This document shows, in pieces, positions 15,563 to 23,561 of a stretch of DNA of 64,000 nucleotides (its first letter is position 1; each line of letters opens with the position of its first letter). Below the pieces are notes generated by a model. That model did not search any database and had not been told where the DNA came from. It saw only the letters and a program-made list of their open reading frames with translations. The position numbers and the translations under genes are program-made. The stretch is from Bacillota bacterium (lineage in GTDB: Bacteria; Bacillota; Clostridia; Oscillospirales; Acutalibacteraceae): positions 310,001 to 374,000 of the forward strand of contig JAEYPT010000006.1 of NCBI GenBank assembly GCA_023410445.1, given 5' to 3'.

Positions 15563-16168
15563 TTATTTTTCGTCCCGAAGCACGGAAAAATTTTGTTTTA
15601 AATAGATTCCGCCCGAAAGGACCGCAAAGAACGTGGAAATCCAGACGAGTACGTTCCCCGCAAGCACAAACAAATCGAAGGCACTCATTCCCGCAAAAGT
15701 GCCGACCTGAATGAAAGCGCCGTTCACCGCCAGAATCTCATTAAAACTCTGGAACATAAGGATAAACACAATCGCGACGATCTGGCTGACTGTCTTGGTC
15801 TTTCCCCAGTTGTTTGCCGCGAGCACCACGCCGTTTTCCACTGCCAGCAGGCGGATAAACGTCACCATGAATTCACGGGCGACAACAATCAGCAGACACC
15901 AGATATTCGAGAGACCGAGCGAAACAAAGCACGCGAGGGCGAAAATAACAAGGATCTTATCGGCGAGCGGGTCCAGAAATTTTCCGAAATTGGTAATCAG
16001 GTTGCGTTCCCGGGCGATTTTTCCGTCTAGCCGGTCGGTGATCGACGCCGCCGCAAACACCAGCAGCGCCCAAAAATAGTGCAGTGGGAGGCCCGGGCTC
16101 AGGATCAGTGCGACAAAAACCGGGGCCAGCAAAATGCGCAGCACCGTAAGTCTGTTTGGAAGATTCAT
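15563..16168 (-). CDS. pgsA: CDP-diacylglycerol-glycerol-3-phosphate 3-phosphatidyltransferase
   Basis: A 201-aa membrane enzyme making phosphatidylglycerophosphate for anionic lipids. The CDP-alcohol phosphotransferase motif DG(x)2AR(x)8G(x)3D(x)3D is seen as TDRLDGKIARERNLITNFG followed by KFLDPLADK. Several hydrophobic helices follow. The start MNLPNR is favoured because GAAGGGGAG precedes it; an upstream ATG overlapping the rimO stop has no ribosome site. Last gene of the recA-recX-rimO-pgsA run, a grouping common in Firmicutes. Confidence 0.95.
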   Translation of the reverse strand: MNLPNRLTVLRILLAPVFVALILSPGLPLHYFWALLVFAAASITDRLDGKIARERNLITNFGKFLDPLADKILVIFALACFVSLGLSNIWCLLIVVAREFMVTFIRLLAVENGVVLAANNWGKTKTVSQIVAIVFILMFQSFNEILAVNGAFIQVGTFAGMSAFDLFVLAGNVLVWISTFFAVLSGGIYLKQNFSVLRDEK

Positions 16169-16188
16169 GGTTTTCGTCTCCCCTTCTA

Positions 16189-17526
16189 TCATTCGTCGAC
16201 TGTTTCTCCGGTCAGTTCCCCGTCTTCGCAGGCGGTAACAGCAACCTTGACAAACGTTCCGGCGGACGGGCGTTTTTTCGTGTTCGCACGGAAATAAATC
16301 TTCCCGTCCACATCCGGAGCTTCCGCCTGAGAACGGCCGGTCCAGCAGCGCGCGCTGCGGTCGTACCCTTCCACAAGAACCAGCAGGGTTTTCCCGACCA
16401 TAGCCTCTCCCTGCTCCTGCATAATATCCATCTGGATTTCAGTGACAAGCTCCTGCCGGCGGAGGGCGACGTCCGCATCCACCTGATCCGGCATTTCCGC
16501 GGCGGCGGTGCCCTCCTCGCGTGAATAGGCAAAACACCCGAGCCGCTCAAAGCGCAGTTCCTTTACAAAGCCGCAAAGCTCGCCGAAATCTTCTTCCGTT
16601 TCGCCCGGCATCCCCACGATAAGCGTCGAGCGCAGCACCACACCGGGAATTTTTTCACGCATCCGGCGCATGAGAGCAGTCAGGGAATCGCGGTCCCCAG
16701 GCCGGTTCATGCTGCGCAACAGCCGCCCGCTACAATGTTGAAGCGGCAGGTCAAAATACTTTACAATCTTTTCCTCTTGGGCCATCGTTTCCAGCAGTTC
16801 GTCGGTCACGGAATCCGGGTAACCGTACAGAACGCGAATCCACCGGAACCCTTCGATCCGGCATAGCTTTCGCAGAAGCTCCGGCAGCATCAGCTTTTTA
16901 TAGAGGTCCCAGCCGTAACGGGTGGTATCCTGCGCAACGAGCACCAGCTCCTTCACGCCGGAAGCGGCAAGAGTTTCGGCTTCCTCCAGAATATTTTCCA
17001 TCGTGCGGGAGCGGTAGCGCCCGCGGATGGCCGGGATAGCACAGTAGGCGCATCGGTTGTCGCAGCCCTCAGCAATTTTCAGGTAGGCGGTCCACTTCGG
17101 AGTCAGAAGCCTGCGTTCCCCGCAGAGCGGCAGCTCCGTTTTCTCCGGAAAGCTCTGCAGCTTTCCGCCTGCCAGCGCTTTGCCCACAATGGCCGCGATA
17201 TCGGAATCGGCCCCGATTCCCGCGACGGCGTCCACTTCCGGAAGCTCCCGCAGAATCTGCTCCCGATAGCGCTCCGCCATGCAGCCGGTCACGACAATTG
17301 CCCGAACCTTCCCCTCTGCCTTGCACCGGGCAAGCTCCAGAATCTCCCCGATGGATTCCCGCTTTGCGGCGTCGATAAACCCACATGTGTTCACAATCGC
17401 GACGTCCGCCGCGGAAGCGTCGGACACCGGTTCATAGCCTGCCTTTTTTAAAGTGGCGAGCATAATTTCGGCGTCCACCTGGTTCTTCGCACAACCGAGG
17501 TTCACCAATCCAACCGTATCTGCCAT
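16189..17526 (-). CDS. rimO: Ribosomal protein S12 methylthiotransferase RimO
   Basis: A 445-aa radical SAM methylthiotransferase that modifies an aspartate of ribosomal protein S12. The N-terminal UPF0004 domain holds three cluster cysteines (NLGCAKN, VNTCGFI, VTGCMAE). The radical SAM motif CDNRCAYCAIP follows near residue 150, and a TRAM domain forms the C-terminus. GCAKNQVD and FIDAAKRESI are typical of RimO rather than MiaB. It starts close behind recX, inside the same operon. Confidence 0.96.
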   Translation of the reverse strand: MADTVGLVNLGCAKNQVDAEIMLATLKKAGYEPVSDASAADVAIVNTCGFIDAAKRESIGEILELARCKAEGKVRAIVVTGCMAERYREQILRELPEVDAVAGIGADSDIAAIVGKALAGGKLQSFPEKTELPLCGERRLLTPKWTAYLKIAEGCDNRCAYCAIPAIRGRYRSRTMENILEEAETLAASGVKELVLVAQDTTRYGWDLYKKLMLPELLRKLCRIEGFRWIRVLYGYPDSVTDELLETMAQEEKIVKYFDLPLQHCSGRLLRSMNRPGDRDSLTALMRRMREKIPGVVLRSTLIVGMPGETEEDFGELCGFVKELRFERLGCFAYSREEGTAAAEMPDQVDADVALRRQELVTEIQMDIMQEQGEAMVGKTLLVLVEGYDRSARCWTGRSQAEAPDVDGKIYFRANTKKRPSAGTFVKVAVTACEDGELTGETVDE

Positions 17527-17532
17527 TGAAGT

Positions 17533-18144
17533 TTAATCATCCTCATTCCTGAAATTACGCATCGCCGCGCCGATGTCGCCCCACCGGTAACCGAGCCGCC
17601 GCAGTGCCGCGGTGACGCGTCTCCGGCCCTTTTCGTCGGAAAGCAAACGGGAATATTTCCGGCGGATCAGCTCCTGCAGCCTCTCCGCCGGATCCGGAGC
17701 CGTTTCCCCTATCACCTGTTGCGCAAGCTCCCGGTCAATCCCTTTTCTGTCCAGCTCATACAGCACCCGTTCGGCGGAGTAGCCCTTGCGCCGGAACAGT
17801 TCATCAGCCAATAAATGCGCGTACTCGGCGTCGTCGATCAGACCGATCTCCGCCAGATGACGGGCGGCGCGCTCTGCCGCCTCCCGCGAAACGACGCGGC
17901 CGACCCTTTCGGTCAGTTCTTTTTGCGAATACGCGCGGTATTCAAGCAGTTTTAACGCCTTTTCCTGTGCCCTGCGGGTTTCGCTTTCCTCCAGCAGCTC
18001 ATGCAGCCGCCCGTCGGAAATTTCGTCGCCCTGTCGCAGGCCGGAACCGGCCCAAACGAAAGTATCCAGACAAACGGCCTCTTCTCCGTCCAGGAACAGG
18101 GCCGTCATGCCCTTCCCACGCGGTTCGGCCGCCGAAATCATCAT
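17533..18144 (-). CDS. recX: Regulatory protein RecX
   Basis: A 203-aa protein of the RecX family, which binds RecA filaments and limits RecA activity. The three-helix repeats are visible: KALKLLEYRAYSQKEL, then the LIDDAEYAHLLADELFRRKGYS stretch, then KYSRLLSDEKGRRRVTAALRRLGY. Its ATG overlaps the recA stop (ATGATGA), giving tight coupling to recA. A second ATG directly follows the first, so the start is uncertain by one codon. Confidence 0.93.
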   Translation of the reverse strand: MMISAAEPRGKGMTALFLDGEEAVCLDTFVWAGSGLRQGDEISDGRLHELLEESETRRAQEKALKLLEYRAYSQKELTERVGRVVSREAAERAARHLAEIGLIDDAEYAHLLADELFRRKGYSAERVLYELDRKGIDRELAQQVIGETAPDPAERLQELIRRKYSRLLSDEKGRRRVTAALRRLGYRWGDIGAAMRNFRNEDD

Positions 18145-19328
18145 TCCCCGGCGTCTCCCTCGTCAGCATCCAGGTCGTCCGCCTCAATATCGATGCCGCC
18201 TGACGGCCGGTAAGAAGAACCGGTGCTTTTCGCGATGGGAACCTCAACCGGTTTTGCCGCCGCTTGAGGAGCCATTCCGGGTTTCCCGAACAGCTTTGAA
18301 GTATTCTCACGAATCTTCGCTTCAATTTCCTGCGCCATTTCCGGGTGCTCGTCAAGAAAAATCTTCACATTGTCGCGCCCTTGGCCAAGCCGCGTTTCCC
18401 CGTAGGAAAACCACGCGCCGCTCTTCTGGATGATATCCAGCTCCACGCCGAGATCGAGCACCTCGCCCACGTGGGAAATGCCATGGCCGTACATCACGTC
18501 GAACTCCGCCGTGCGGAACGGCGGCGCGATTTTGTTCTTCACCACTTTCGCGCGGGTATGGTTGCCCAGCACATCGGTGCCGTTCTTTATCGTTTCCCCC
18601 TTGCGGATGTCGATGCGCACGGAGGCATAAAATTTCAGCGCGCGGCCACCGGGGGTCACCTCCGGGTTGCCGTAGGTAACGCCGACCTTTTCGCGCAGCT
18701 GATTGATGAAAATCGCAATACAGTTGGATTTGGAAATTGCGCCCGCAAGCTTGCGCAGCGCCTGCGACATCAGGCGAGCCTGCAGACCCACGTGGGTGTC
18801 GCCCATTTCGCCCTCGATCTCCATGCGCGGCACCAGAGCCGCAACGGAGTCCACGACGATGACGTCGATTGCGCCGGAGCGCACCAGCGCCTCCGTAATT
18901 TCCAGCGCCTGCTCGCCGGTATCCGGCTGGGAAACCAGCAAGGAGTCGATATCCACGCCGAGCGCGCTCGCGTACACCGGGTCAAGGGCGTGCTCCACGT
19001 CGATAAACGCCGCGTTACCGCCGTTCTTCTGACCCTCCGCGATGCAGTGCAGGGCCAGCGTCGTTTTGCCCGAGCTTTCCGGCCCGTAAACCTCCACAAT
19101 GCGTCCCCTCGGCAGACCGCCGATTCCGAGCGCAAGGTCCAACCCCAGTGAGCCGGTGGAAATTGCGGCGACGTGCATAGCCTCGTTCTGCCCCAGACGC
19201 ATGACAGCGCCCTTGCCGAACTGCTTTTCGATCTGAGCCAGCGCCGTTTCCAGCGCCGCTTTCTTATCCGACGAACGGTCCGCCGGGCTTGAGGCGGATT
19301 TTTTCGCCCCGGTTCCCCTTTCGCTCAT
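18141..19328 (-). CDS. recA: Recombinase RecA
   Basis: A 395-aa recombinase. Walker A is GPESSGKTTLALH, followed by EHALDPVYASALGVD, Walker B VIVVDSVAALVP and the L2 loop FINQLREKVGVTYGNPEVTPGG. An N-terminal extension rich in Ser, Lys and Ala precedes the usual KKAALETALAQIEKQFGKG start. The acidic C-terminal tail (DIEADDLDADEGDAGE) is typical. GGGAGGCAG precedes the start. It has its own promoter and a probable LexA box upstream, and overlaps recX. Confidence 0.98.
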   Translation of the reverse strand: MSERGTGAKKSASSPADRSSDKKAALETALAQIEKQFGKGAVMRLGQNEAMHVAAISTGSLGLDLALGIGGLPRGRIVEVYGPESSGKTTLALHCIAEGQKNGGNAAFIDVEHALDPVYASALGVDIDSLLVSQPDTGEQALEITEALVRSGAIDVIVVDSVAALVPRMEIEGEMGDTHVGLQARLMSQALRKLAGAISKSNCIAIFINQLREKVGVTYGNPEVTPGGRALKFYASVRIDIRKGETIKNGTDVLGNHTRAKVVKNKIAPPFRTAEFDVMYGHGISHVGEVLDLGVELDIIQKSGAWFSYGETRLGQGRDNVKIFLDEHPEMAQEIEAKIRENTSKLFGKPGMAPQAAAKPVEVPIAKSTGSSYRPSGGIDIEADDLDADEGDAGE

Positions 19329-19378
19329 CTGCGCTGCCTCCCGTGAAAAATACGAAATTTCATCGTTTTCTACCGATA

Positions 19379-19407
19379 ATTATAAACGATCTTTCCCTTA
19401 AAAGCAA
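19379..19407 (-). promoter_or_regulatory. Sigma-A promoter of recA
   Basis: On the minus strand, TTGCTT and TATAAT are separated by 17 bases, about 50 bases upstream of the recA start. Confidence 0.8.
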
Positions 19408-19426
19408 CAAGAAAAGGCCGAAAATA

Positions 19427-19440
19427 CGAACAAATGTTTA
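19427..19440. promoter_or_regulatory. Probable LexA (SOS) box
   Basis: CGAACAAATGTTTA fits the Gram-positive SOS consensus CGAAC-N4-GTTCG at all but the end positions. It lies about 20 bases upstream of the recA -35 element and includes the stop codon of prmC. Confidence 0.65.
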
Positions 19441-20289
19441 TTTCTTCATTCTGCCGGAAACAACCCGGCCGATCCCGCTGAAATCCGGGTGGATTTCGAC
19501 GCCGCAAAGGCCCGCGGCCTCCATCAGTTCCTGCACGGCGGGCGCCTGCCCGTCCCCCACTTCAAAAGCGGCCGTGCCGCCTGCTTTTAAATGAGGCAGC
19601 CAGATCTCCGCGATGGCGCGGTAAAAGCAAAGCCCGTCCTCGCCTCCGTCCAGAGCCTCACGCGGCTCGCGCCGCACCTCGCTCTGCAGGGTCGAAATCT
19701 CGCCGGAGCAAACGTAGGGCGGGTTCGAAACGATTGCGTCGAACTGCTCGCACCCCTCAGCTGAGCAGGGGTCCAGAACGTCAAGGCAAATCGGCGAGAC
19801 CGCCCGAATTCCGGATTTCCGGATATTTTTTTTCAGATATTCGAACGCGCTGCCGCACAATTCAGCGGCAAACACATGCGCGCCGGGAAGAAGTGAAGCA
19901 AGGGCGAGAGCAACCGCTCCCGTACCTGAGCACAAGTCGATCACGCGGCAGTCCGGAACCGGGCCGAGCAGCCCAGCAGCCACCCGGACCAGCAGTTCCG
20001 TCTCCTCGCGCGGAATCAGGACGCCTTCTCCAACATCCAGCATCAGGCCGAAAAACGGCCATTCCCCCAAAATGTATTGAAGCGGCCGGCCGTTTGCGCG
20101 CTCGCGGATCATGGAATAATACGCTTCGGTAAACCCGCCGTCCGCGGGTTCGCCAGAGTGTAGGATCCGCTCCTGCCGACCGCTTCCGAATGCCTTTTGA
20201 AACAGGCAGGAAGCATCAAAATCAGGGTTCGGGTTGCCGGCCCTTTTCAGGGCCGCCTTCCCTTTCCGGTATACTTCGCCGACCGTCAT
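19438..20289 (-). CDS. prmC: Peptide chain release factor N5-glutamine methyltransferase
   Basis: A 283-aa SAM-dependent methyltransferase that modifies the GGQ glutamine of release factors RF1 and RF2. The family signature NPPYV is present (AIVSNPPYVCSGEI), as are the SAM-binding loop VIDLCSGTGAVALALA and the N-terminal helical domain with GRPLQYILGEWPFFGL. PrmC is usually near prfA, which is not in the window; instead it is coupled to a DUF1385 gene (stop/start overlap ATGA), a common Firmicute pair. Confidence 0.94.
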   Translation of the reverse strand: MTVGEVYRKGKAALKRAGNPNPDFDASCLFQKAFGSGRQERILHSGEPADGGFTEAYYSMIRERANGRPLQYILGEWPFFGLMLDVGEGVLIPREETELLVRVAAGLLGPVPDCRVIDLCSGTGAVALALASLLPGAHVFAAELCGSAFEYLKKNIRKSGIRAVSPICLDVLDPCSAEGCEQFDAIVSNPPYVCSGEISTLQSEVRREPREALDGGEDGLCFYRAIAEIWLPHLKAGGTAAFEVGDGQAPAVQELMEAAGLCGVEIHPDFSGIGRVVSGRMKK

Positions 20290-21257
20290 GATTTCCCTCC
20301 GGTCAAAGCGATACGATCCTCGCCGTTTTCGGGAATCACTTCCCGAACCGCCGCGATAGCCACCTCGATCATGGAGTCATCCGGCTCCTTGGTCGTAATC
20401 CGCTGCACCCAAAGACCCGGAGCCGAAACGATGCGGGTTAAAAGGTTCTCGTTGCGGCCGCAGTAGCGAATCAGCTCGTAGCCGATGCCCACCACCAGCG
20501 GGATGCAGAGAATTTTCACCGCGGAACGGACGAACGGGTTGGTGAACGGAATGAAAAAGCCGATGATTATGCCGATCAGAAGCATCAGCACCATAAAGCT
20601 GGTACCGCAGCGCGGGTGAAAGCGCTGGTGACGGCGGACGTTTTCCACCGTGAGCTCCTCGTTGTTTTCGTAGCAGAAAATTGTTTTATGTTCCGCGCCG
20701 TGGTATTCAAACAGTCGGCGCACGTCCTTCATCTGCGAGCAGAGCGCCACATAGCCGATGAAAATGGCGATGCGCATGACACCCTCCGCAGGAGAACGCC
20801 AACCGGCGGCAGCGGAACCGGCCGACGCCGTCATAAGATTATAAAGCCAGGTCGGCAGAACCAGAAACAGCGCGACGGCAATCGCAATGCCGAGCACAGC
20901 CCCAACCGCCGTAAGTACGCCCGTCATTTTGTCGCCGAGCTTTTCCTCCACCCACCGGTCGAACTTGCTTTCTTCTCCGCCGCTTTCCTCTTCCAATCCC
21001 GCTTTTTCGGCGGATCTGGAAAGGGCTCGGTAGCCGACGGTCAGCGAATCAATGAATGCGGCAATGCCGCGCAGAATGGGCCAGCCGAAAATCGGATATT
21101 TCTTCCGCAGTCCCCCAACCGTAAGTTCCTCCGTTTCGATGGTCCCGTCCGGCTTCCGAACGGCCATGACCGTTTTCTTCGGCCCCATCATCATGATTCC
21201 CTCAATCAGGGCCTGCCCCCCGATGGACGTGATGCAAGCTGTTTTTTCCCTTGGCAT
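20286..21257 (-). CDS. DUF1385 family membrane protein (YqhQ-like)
   Basis: A 323-aa protein of the DUF1385 family. The N-terminal GGQALIEGIMMMGPK motif is diagnostic. Four or five hydrophobic helices lie between about residues 60 and 260, with the conserved segment EYHGAEHKTIFCYEN between them and RCGTSFMVL after. The histidines and the Cys/Asn residues suggest metal binding, but the function is not established. It overlaps prmC by four bases and lies 45 bp behind the histidine kinase gene. Confidence 0.9.
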   Translation of the reverse strand: MPREKTACITSIGGQALIEGIMMMGPKKTVMAVRKPDGTIETEELTVGGLRKKYPIFGWPILRGIAAFIDSLTVGYRALSRSAEKAGLEEESGGEESKFDRWVEEKLGDKMTGVLTAVGAVLGIAIAVALFLVLPTWLYNLMTASAGSAAAGWRSPAEGVMRIAIFIGYVALCSQMKDVRRLFEYHGAEHKTIFCYENNEELTVENVRRHQRFHPRCGTSFMVLMLLIGIIIGFFIPFTNPFVRSAVKILCIPLVVGIGYELIRYCGRNENLLTRIVSAPGLWVQRITTKEPDDSMIEVAIAAVREVIPENGEDRIALTGGKS

Positions 21258-21301
21258 TCTTTCGGAATTCCTTTCTCTCGTTTGGTCATTTCCTTTGGGC
21301 G

Positions 21302-22738
21302 CTAATTCGTTTCCCTAACCCCGTTCTCCAGGTGTTCGAAGGTCGGGATACGTATGGTAACGGCCGTGCCGACGTTTTCGTGGCTTTCGATTTCAAGACT
21401 TCCGGAGTGGAGGTTCATGATCTCGTCGGCCAGCGCGAGCCCGATGCCCGAACCTCGCACGGTCTGGTTTGCCTTATAGAACTTCTTTTTGACGTTCGGC
21501 AGATGCTCCTCCGGGATGCCGCACCCGTTGTCGCTGATTACGACGCGGATAAAGCCGCTTTCCTCCTCGGCGGTCACGCTGATCGTACCGCCCTCGCTGG
21601 TGTATTTCAGGGCGTTGTCAAGCACGTTGACGAACACCTGACGCAGGCGATTGATGTCGCCCAGCACCGGCGGAAGGTTCGCGGGTTCGTCGTAAAGCAG
21701 AAACTTGTGTTCGGTTTTCGCCCGTTCACTGAACATGTAAACCGCCTCGCCAAGCTCCGCGAGAATGTCGATTTTGTCCATGGTAAGAGTCATGCGGCCG
21801 CTCTGCATGCGGGAAAAGTCAAGCAACTCCTCCACGATGCCGGAAAGGCGCTCCGATTCCCGCACGATAATATTCATGCCGCGCTCGAAGGTCTTCTGAT
21901 CGGTTTCGCCCGCCTCGATGGTCTCCGCCCAGCCCTTGATGGACGTCAGCGGCGTGCGGAGCTCGTGGGAAACGGAGGAGATGAAGTCGTTCTTCATTTT
22001 CTCGCTCTGACCCAACTCGACCGCCATATCGTTGATGGTCTCGCACAGCTGGCCGATCTCGTCGTCGTTCGACTTTTCAATGCGCGCGTTGAAATCCCCC
22101 TGCGCGATCAGGCTGGCCGTCGCCCCGATCCGCTTGATCGGAGTGATGATGGACCGCATGAAATAGTAGCTGGAAAAAATAACAAACAGAATAATAAGTA
22201 TACCCGCCGCGGCAAGGGCACCGATAATAATTATGATCTGCCGGTCGGCCTCCTCCAGAGAGACGACGTAGCGAATCGCTCCAATGGGGCTGCCGTTGTC
22301 GTTATGCACGACGCGCGTAACCGCCATCACCTTTTCCCCGCTGGTCAGCCTCCCCGTCCAGCTGCCGTAGCCGTTTTTGTCCGCCAGAGCGGTTTTGTAA
22401 TCCGGTACCGGCTGGGTCTGGTCGGGTGCGAAACCGATAGACGTAACTGTGATCCTGCCCGAGGAATTGAACACCATCAGTTCCATGCGTTCCTTGTCGG
22501 GGAAATCCTGCACATAGCTGCCCGCGGCGTTGCTGAAATCAATTGGGGACTTGCGCCCGTAGCCCGCGAACATGTTGGTCAGCTCCTCGGAGCGCCCATT
22601 TAAGGCCCATTGAATTCCGTTGTAGACATAGCCCTGCACCACGAGGGAAAGGGTTGCGATCAGCGTGATCATAACGAGCAGAATGACGCCCAAACTGTTT
22701 AAAAGCCAGCGCCTTGTAATGCTCCCCTTTCTGACCAT
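21302..22738 (-). CDS. Two-component sensor histidine kinase
   Basis: A 478-aa membrane kinase. A transmembrane helix lies at about 12-34, an extracytoplasmic region at 35-185, a second helix at about 187-208, then HAMP (ITPIKRIGATASLIAQGDF). The HisKA box is FISSVSHELRTPLTSIKGW with the phosphorylated His, and the HATPase domain has NVLDNALKYT, DNGCGIP and GSGIGLALA. It belongs to the WalK/PhoR-like class. It is the partner of the response regulator just upstream and probably senses an envelope signal together with the co-encoded lipoprotein. The stimulus is unknown. Confidence 0.94.
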   Translation of the reverse strand: MVRKGSITRRWLLNSLGVILLVMITLIATLSLVVQGYVYNGIQWALNGRSEELTNMFAGYGRKSPIDFSNAAGSYVQDFPDKERMELMVFNSSGRITVTSIGFAPDQTQPVPDYKTALADKNGYGSWTGRLTSGEKVMAVTRVVHNDNGSPIGAIRYVVSLEEADRQIIIIIGALAAAGILIILFVIFSSYYFMRSIITPIKRIGATASLIAQGDFNARIEKSNDDEIGQLCETINDMAVELGQSEKMKNDFISSVSHELRTPLTSIKGWAETIEAGETDQKTFERGMNIIVRESERLSGIVEELLDFSRMQSGRMTLTMDKIDILAELGEAVYMFSERAKTEHKFLLYDEPANLPPVLGDINRLRQVFVNVLDNALKYTSEGGTISVTAEEESGFIRVVISDNGCGIPEEHLPNVKKKFYKANQTVRGSGIGLALADEIMNLHSGSLEIESHENVGTAVTIRIPTFEHLENGVRETN

Positions 22739-22788
22739 GCTGTTCCCCGCTCCTCCCTGCCCCTATGCAAGACTTCGTTTCTTTTGAC

Positions 22789-22820
22789 CTTAACTTTTCT
22801 TTCCGAAAAGAAAAGTTAAG
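22789..22820. repeat. 14-bp perfect hairpin, AAGAAAAG repeat copy 2
   Basis: CTTAACTTTTCTTT and its exact complement surround a four-base loop and include the stop codon of the response regulator (22816-22818). In the minus direction it is followed by GGTCAAAAGAAACGAAG, matching the tail of the hairpin at 13002-13033. Confidence 0.6.
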
Positions 22821-23520
22821 TTTCCCATTTGTAGCCGAGGCCCCAGACCGTGACGATATGCTTGGGACTGGAGGGCTCGTTTTCCACCTTCATGCGCAGA
22901 CGCCGGATGTTCACGTCCACAATTTTCTCCTCGCCGTAATAGGCCTCGCCCCACACGTGCTTGAGAATGTCGGTGCGGTCGAGGGCCGTGCCGGGATTGG
23001 AAAAGAAATATTCCATGATCTGAAACTCAACCTGTGTCAATTCGATCGGCACGCCGGATTTCAGAAGCGTGCGGCTGCGCAGATTGAGAACAAACTCGCC
23101 GGAGTGGATTTCCTCGCTGAAATTGTTGCGGTCGCGAACCTGTTCCAGCGCAACCCTGCGGTAGACCGCATCCACCCGCGCGACCAGTTCGCTCGGGGAG
23201 AACGGCTTCGTTACATAATCGTCGGCCCCCATCATCAGGCCGCTCACCTTATCCATCTCCTGAGTTTTCGCCGTCAGCAGAATGATCCCGATGGACCCGC
23301 TGCGGCGGCGAAGCTCCTTGCAGACCGCAAGACCGTCGTACTGCCCGGGCATCATAATATCCAGAACGGCAATGTCCACGTCGGCGCCCTGCCGTTCATA
23401 AAGGCGAAGCGCTTCGTCGCCGCTGGAAGCCTCCAGCGTCTCATAGCCCGCGCGCTTCAGATTGATGACAACGAACTCCCGTATTGCCTGTTCGTCTTCC
23501 GCCACCAAAATTGTTTTCAT
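22816..23520 (-). CDS. OmpR/PhoB family response regulator
   Basis: A 234-aa regulator. The receiver domain has the acidic pair DE near residues 8-10, the phosphorylated Asp in AVLDIMMPG, the conserved Thr in ILLTAKT and Lys in DDYVTKPFSPSEL. The C-terminal winged helix includes ELTQVEFQIMEYFF and VWGEAYYGEEKIVDVNIRRLR. GGGAGG precedes the ATG. It lies between the lipoprotein gene (41 bp upstream) and the histidine kinase gene (77 bp downstream). Confidence 0.95.
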   Translation of the reverse strand: MKTILVAEDEQAIREFVVINLKRAGYETLEASSGDEALRLYERQGADVDIAVLDIMMPGQYDGLAVCKELRRRSGSIGIILLTAKTQEMDKVSGLMMGADDYVTKPFSPSELVARVDAVYRRVALEQVRDRNNFSEEIHSGEFVLNLRSRTLLKSGVPIELTQVEFQIMEYFFSNPGTALDRTDILKHVWGEAYYGEEKIVDVNIRRLRMKVENEPSSPKHIVTVWGLGYKWET

Positions 23521-23561
23521 AAAAAACCTCCCAATTTCCCGTCCGCAAAATCAAACGGGAC

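Noticed and set aside
21251..22603. 450-codon plus-strand frame opposite the histidine kinase
   Set aside because: It is a shadow of the kinase gene, with no ribosome site or domain.
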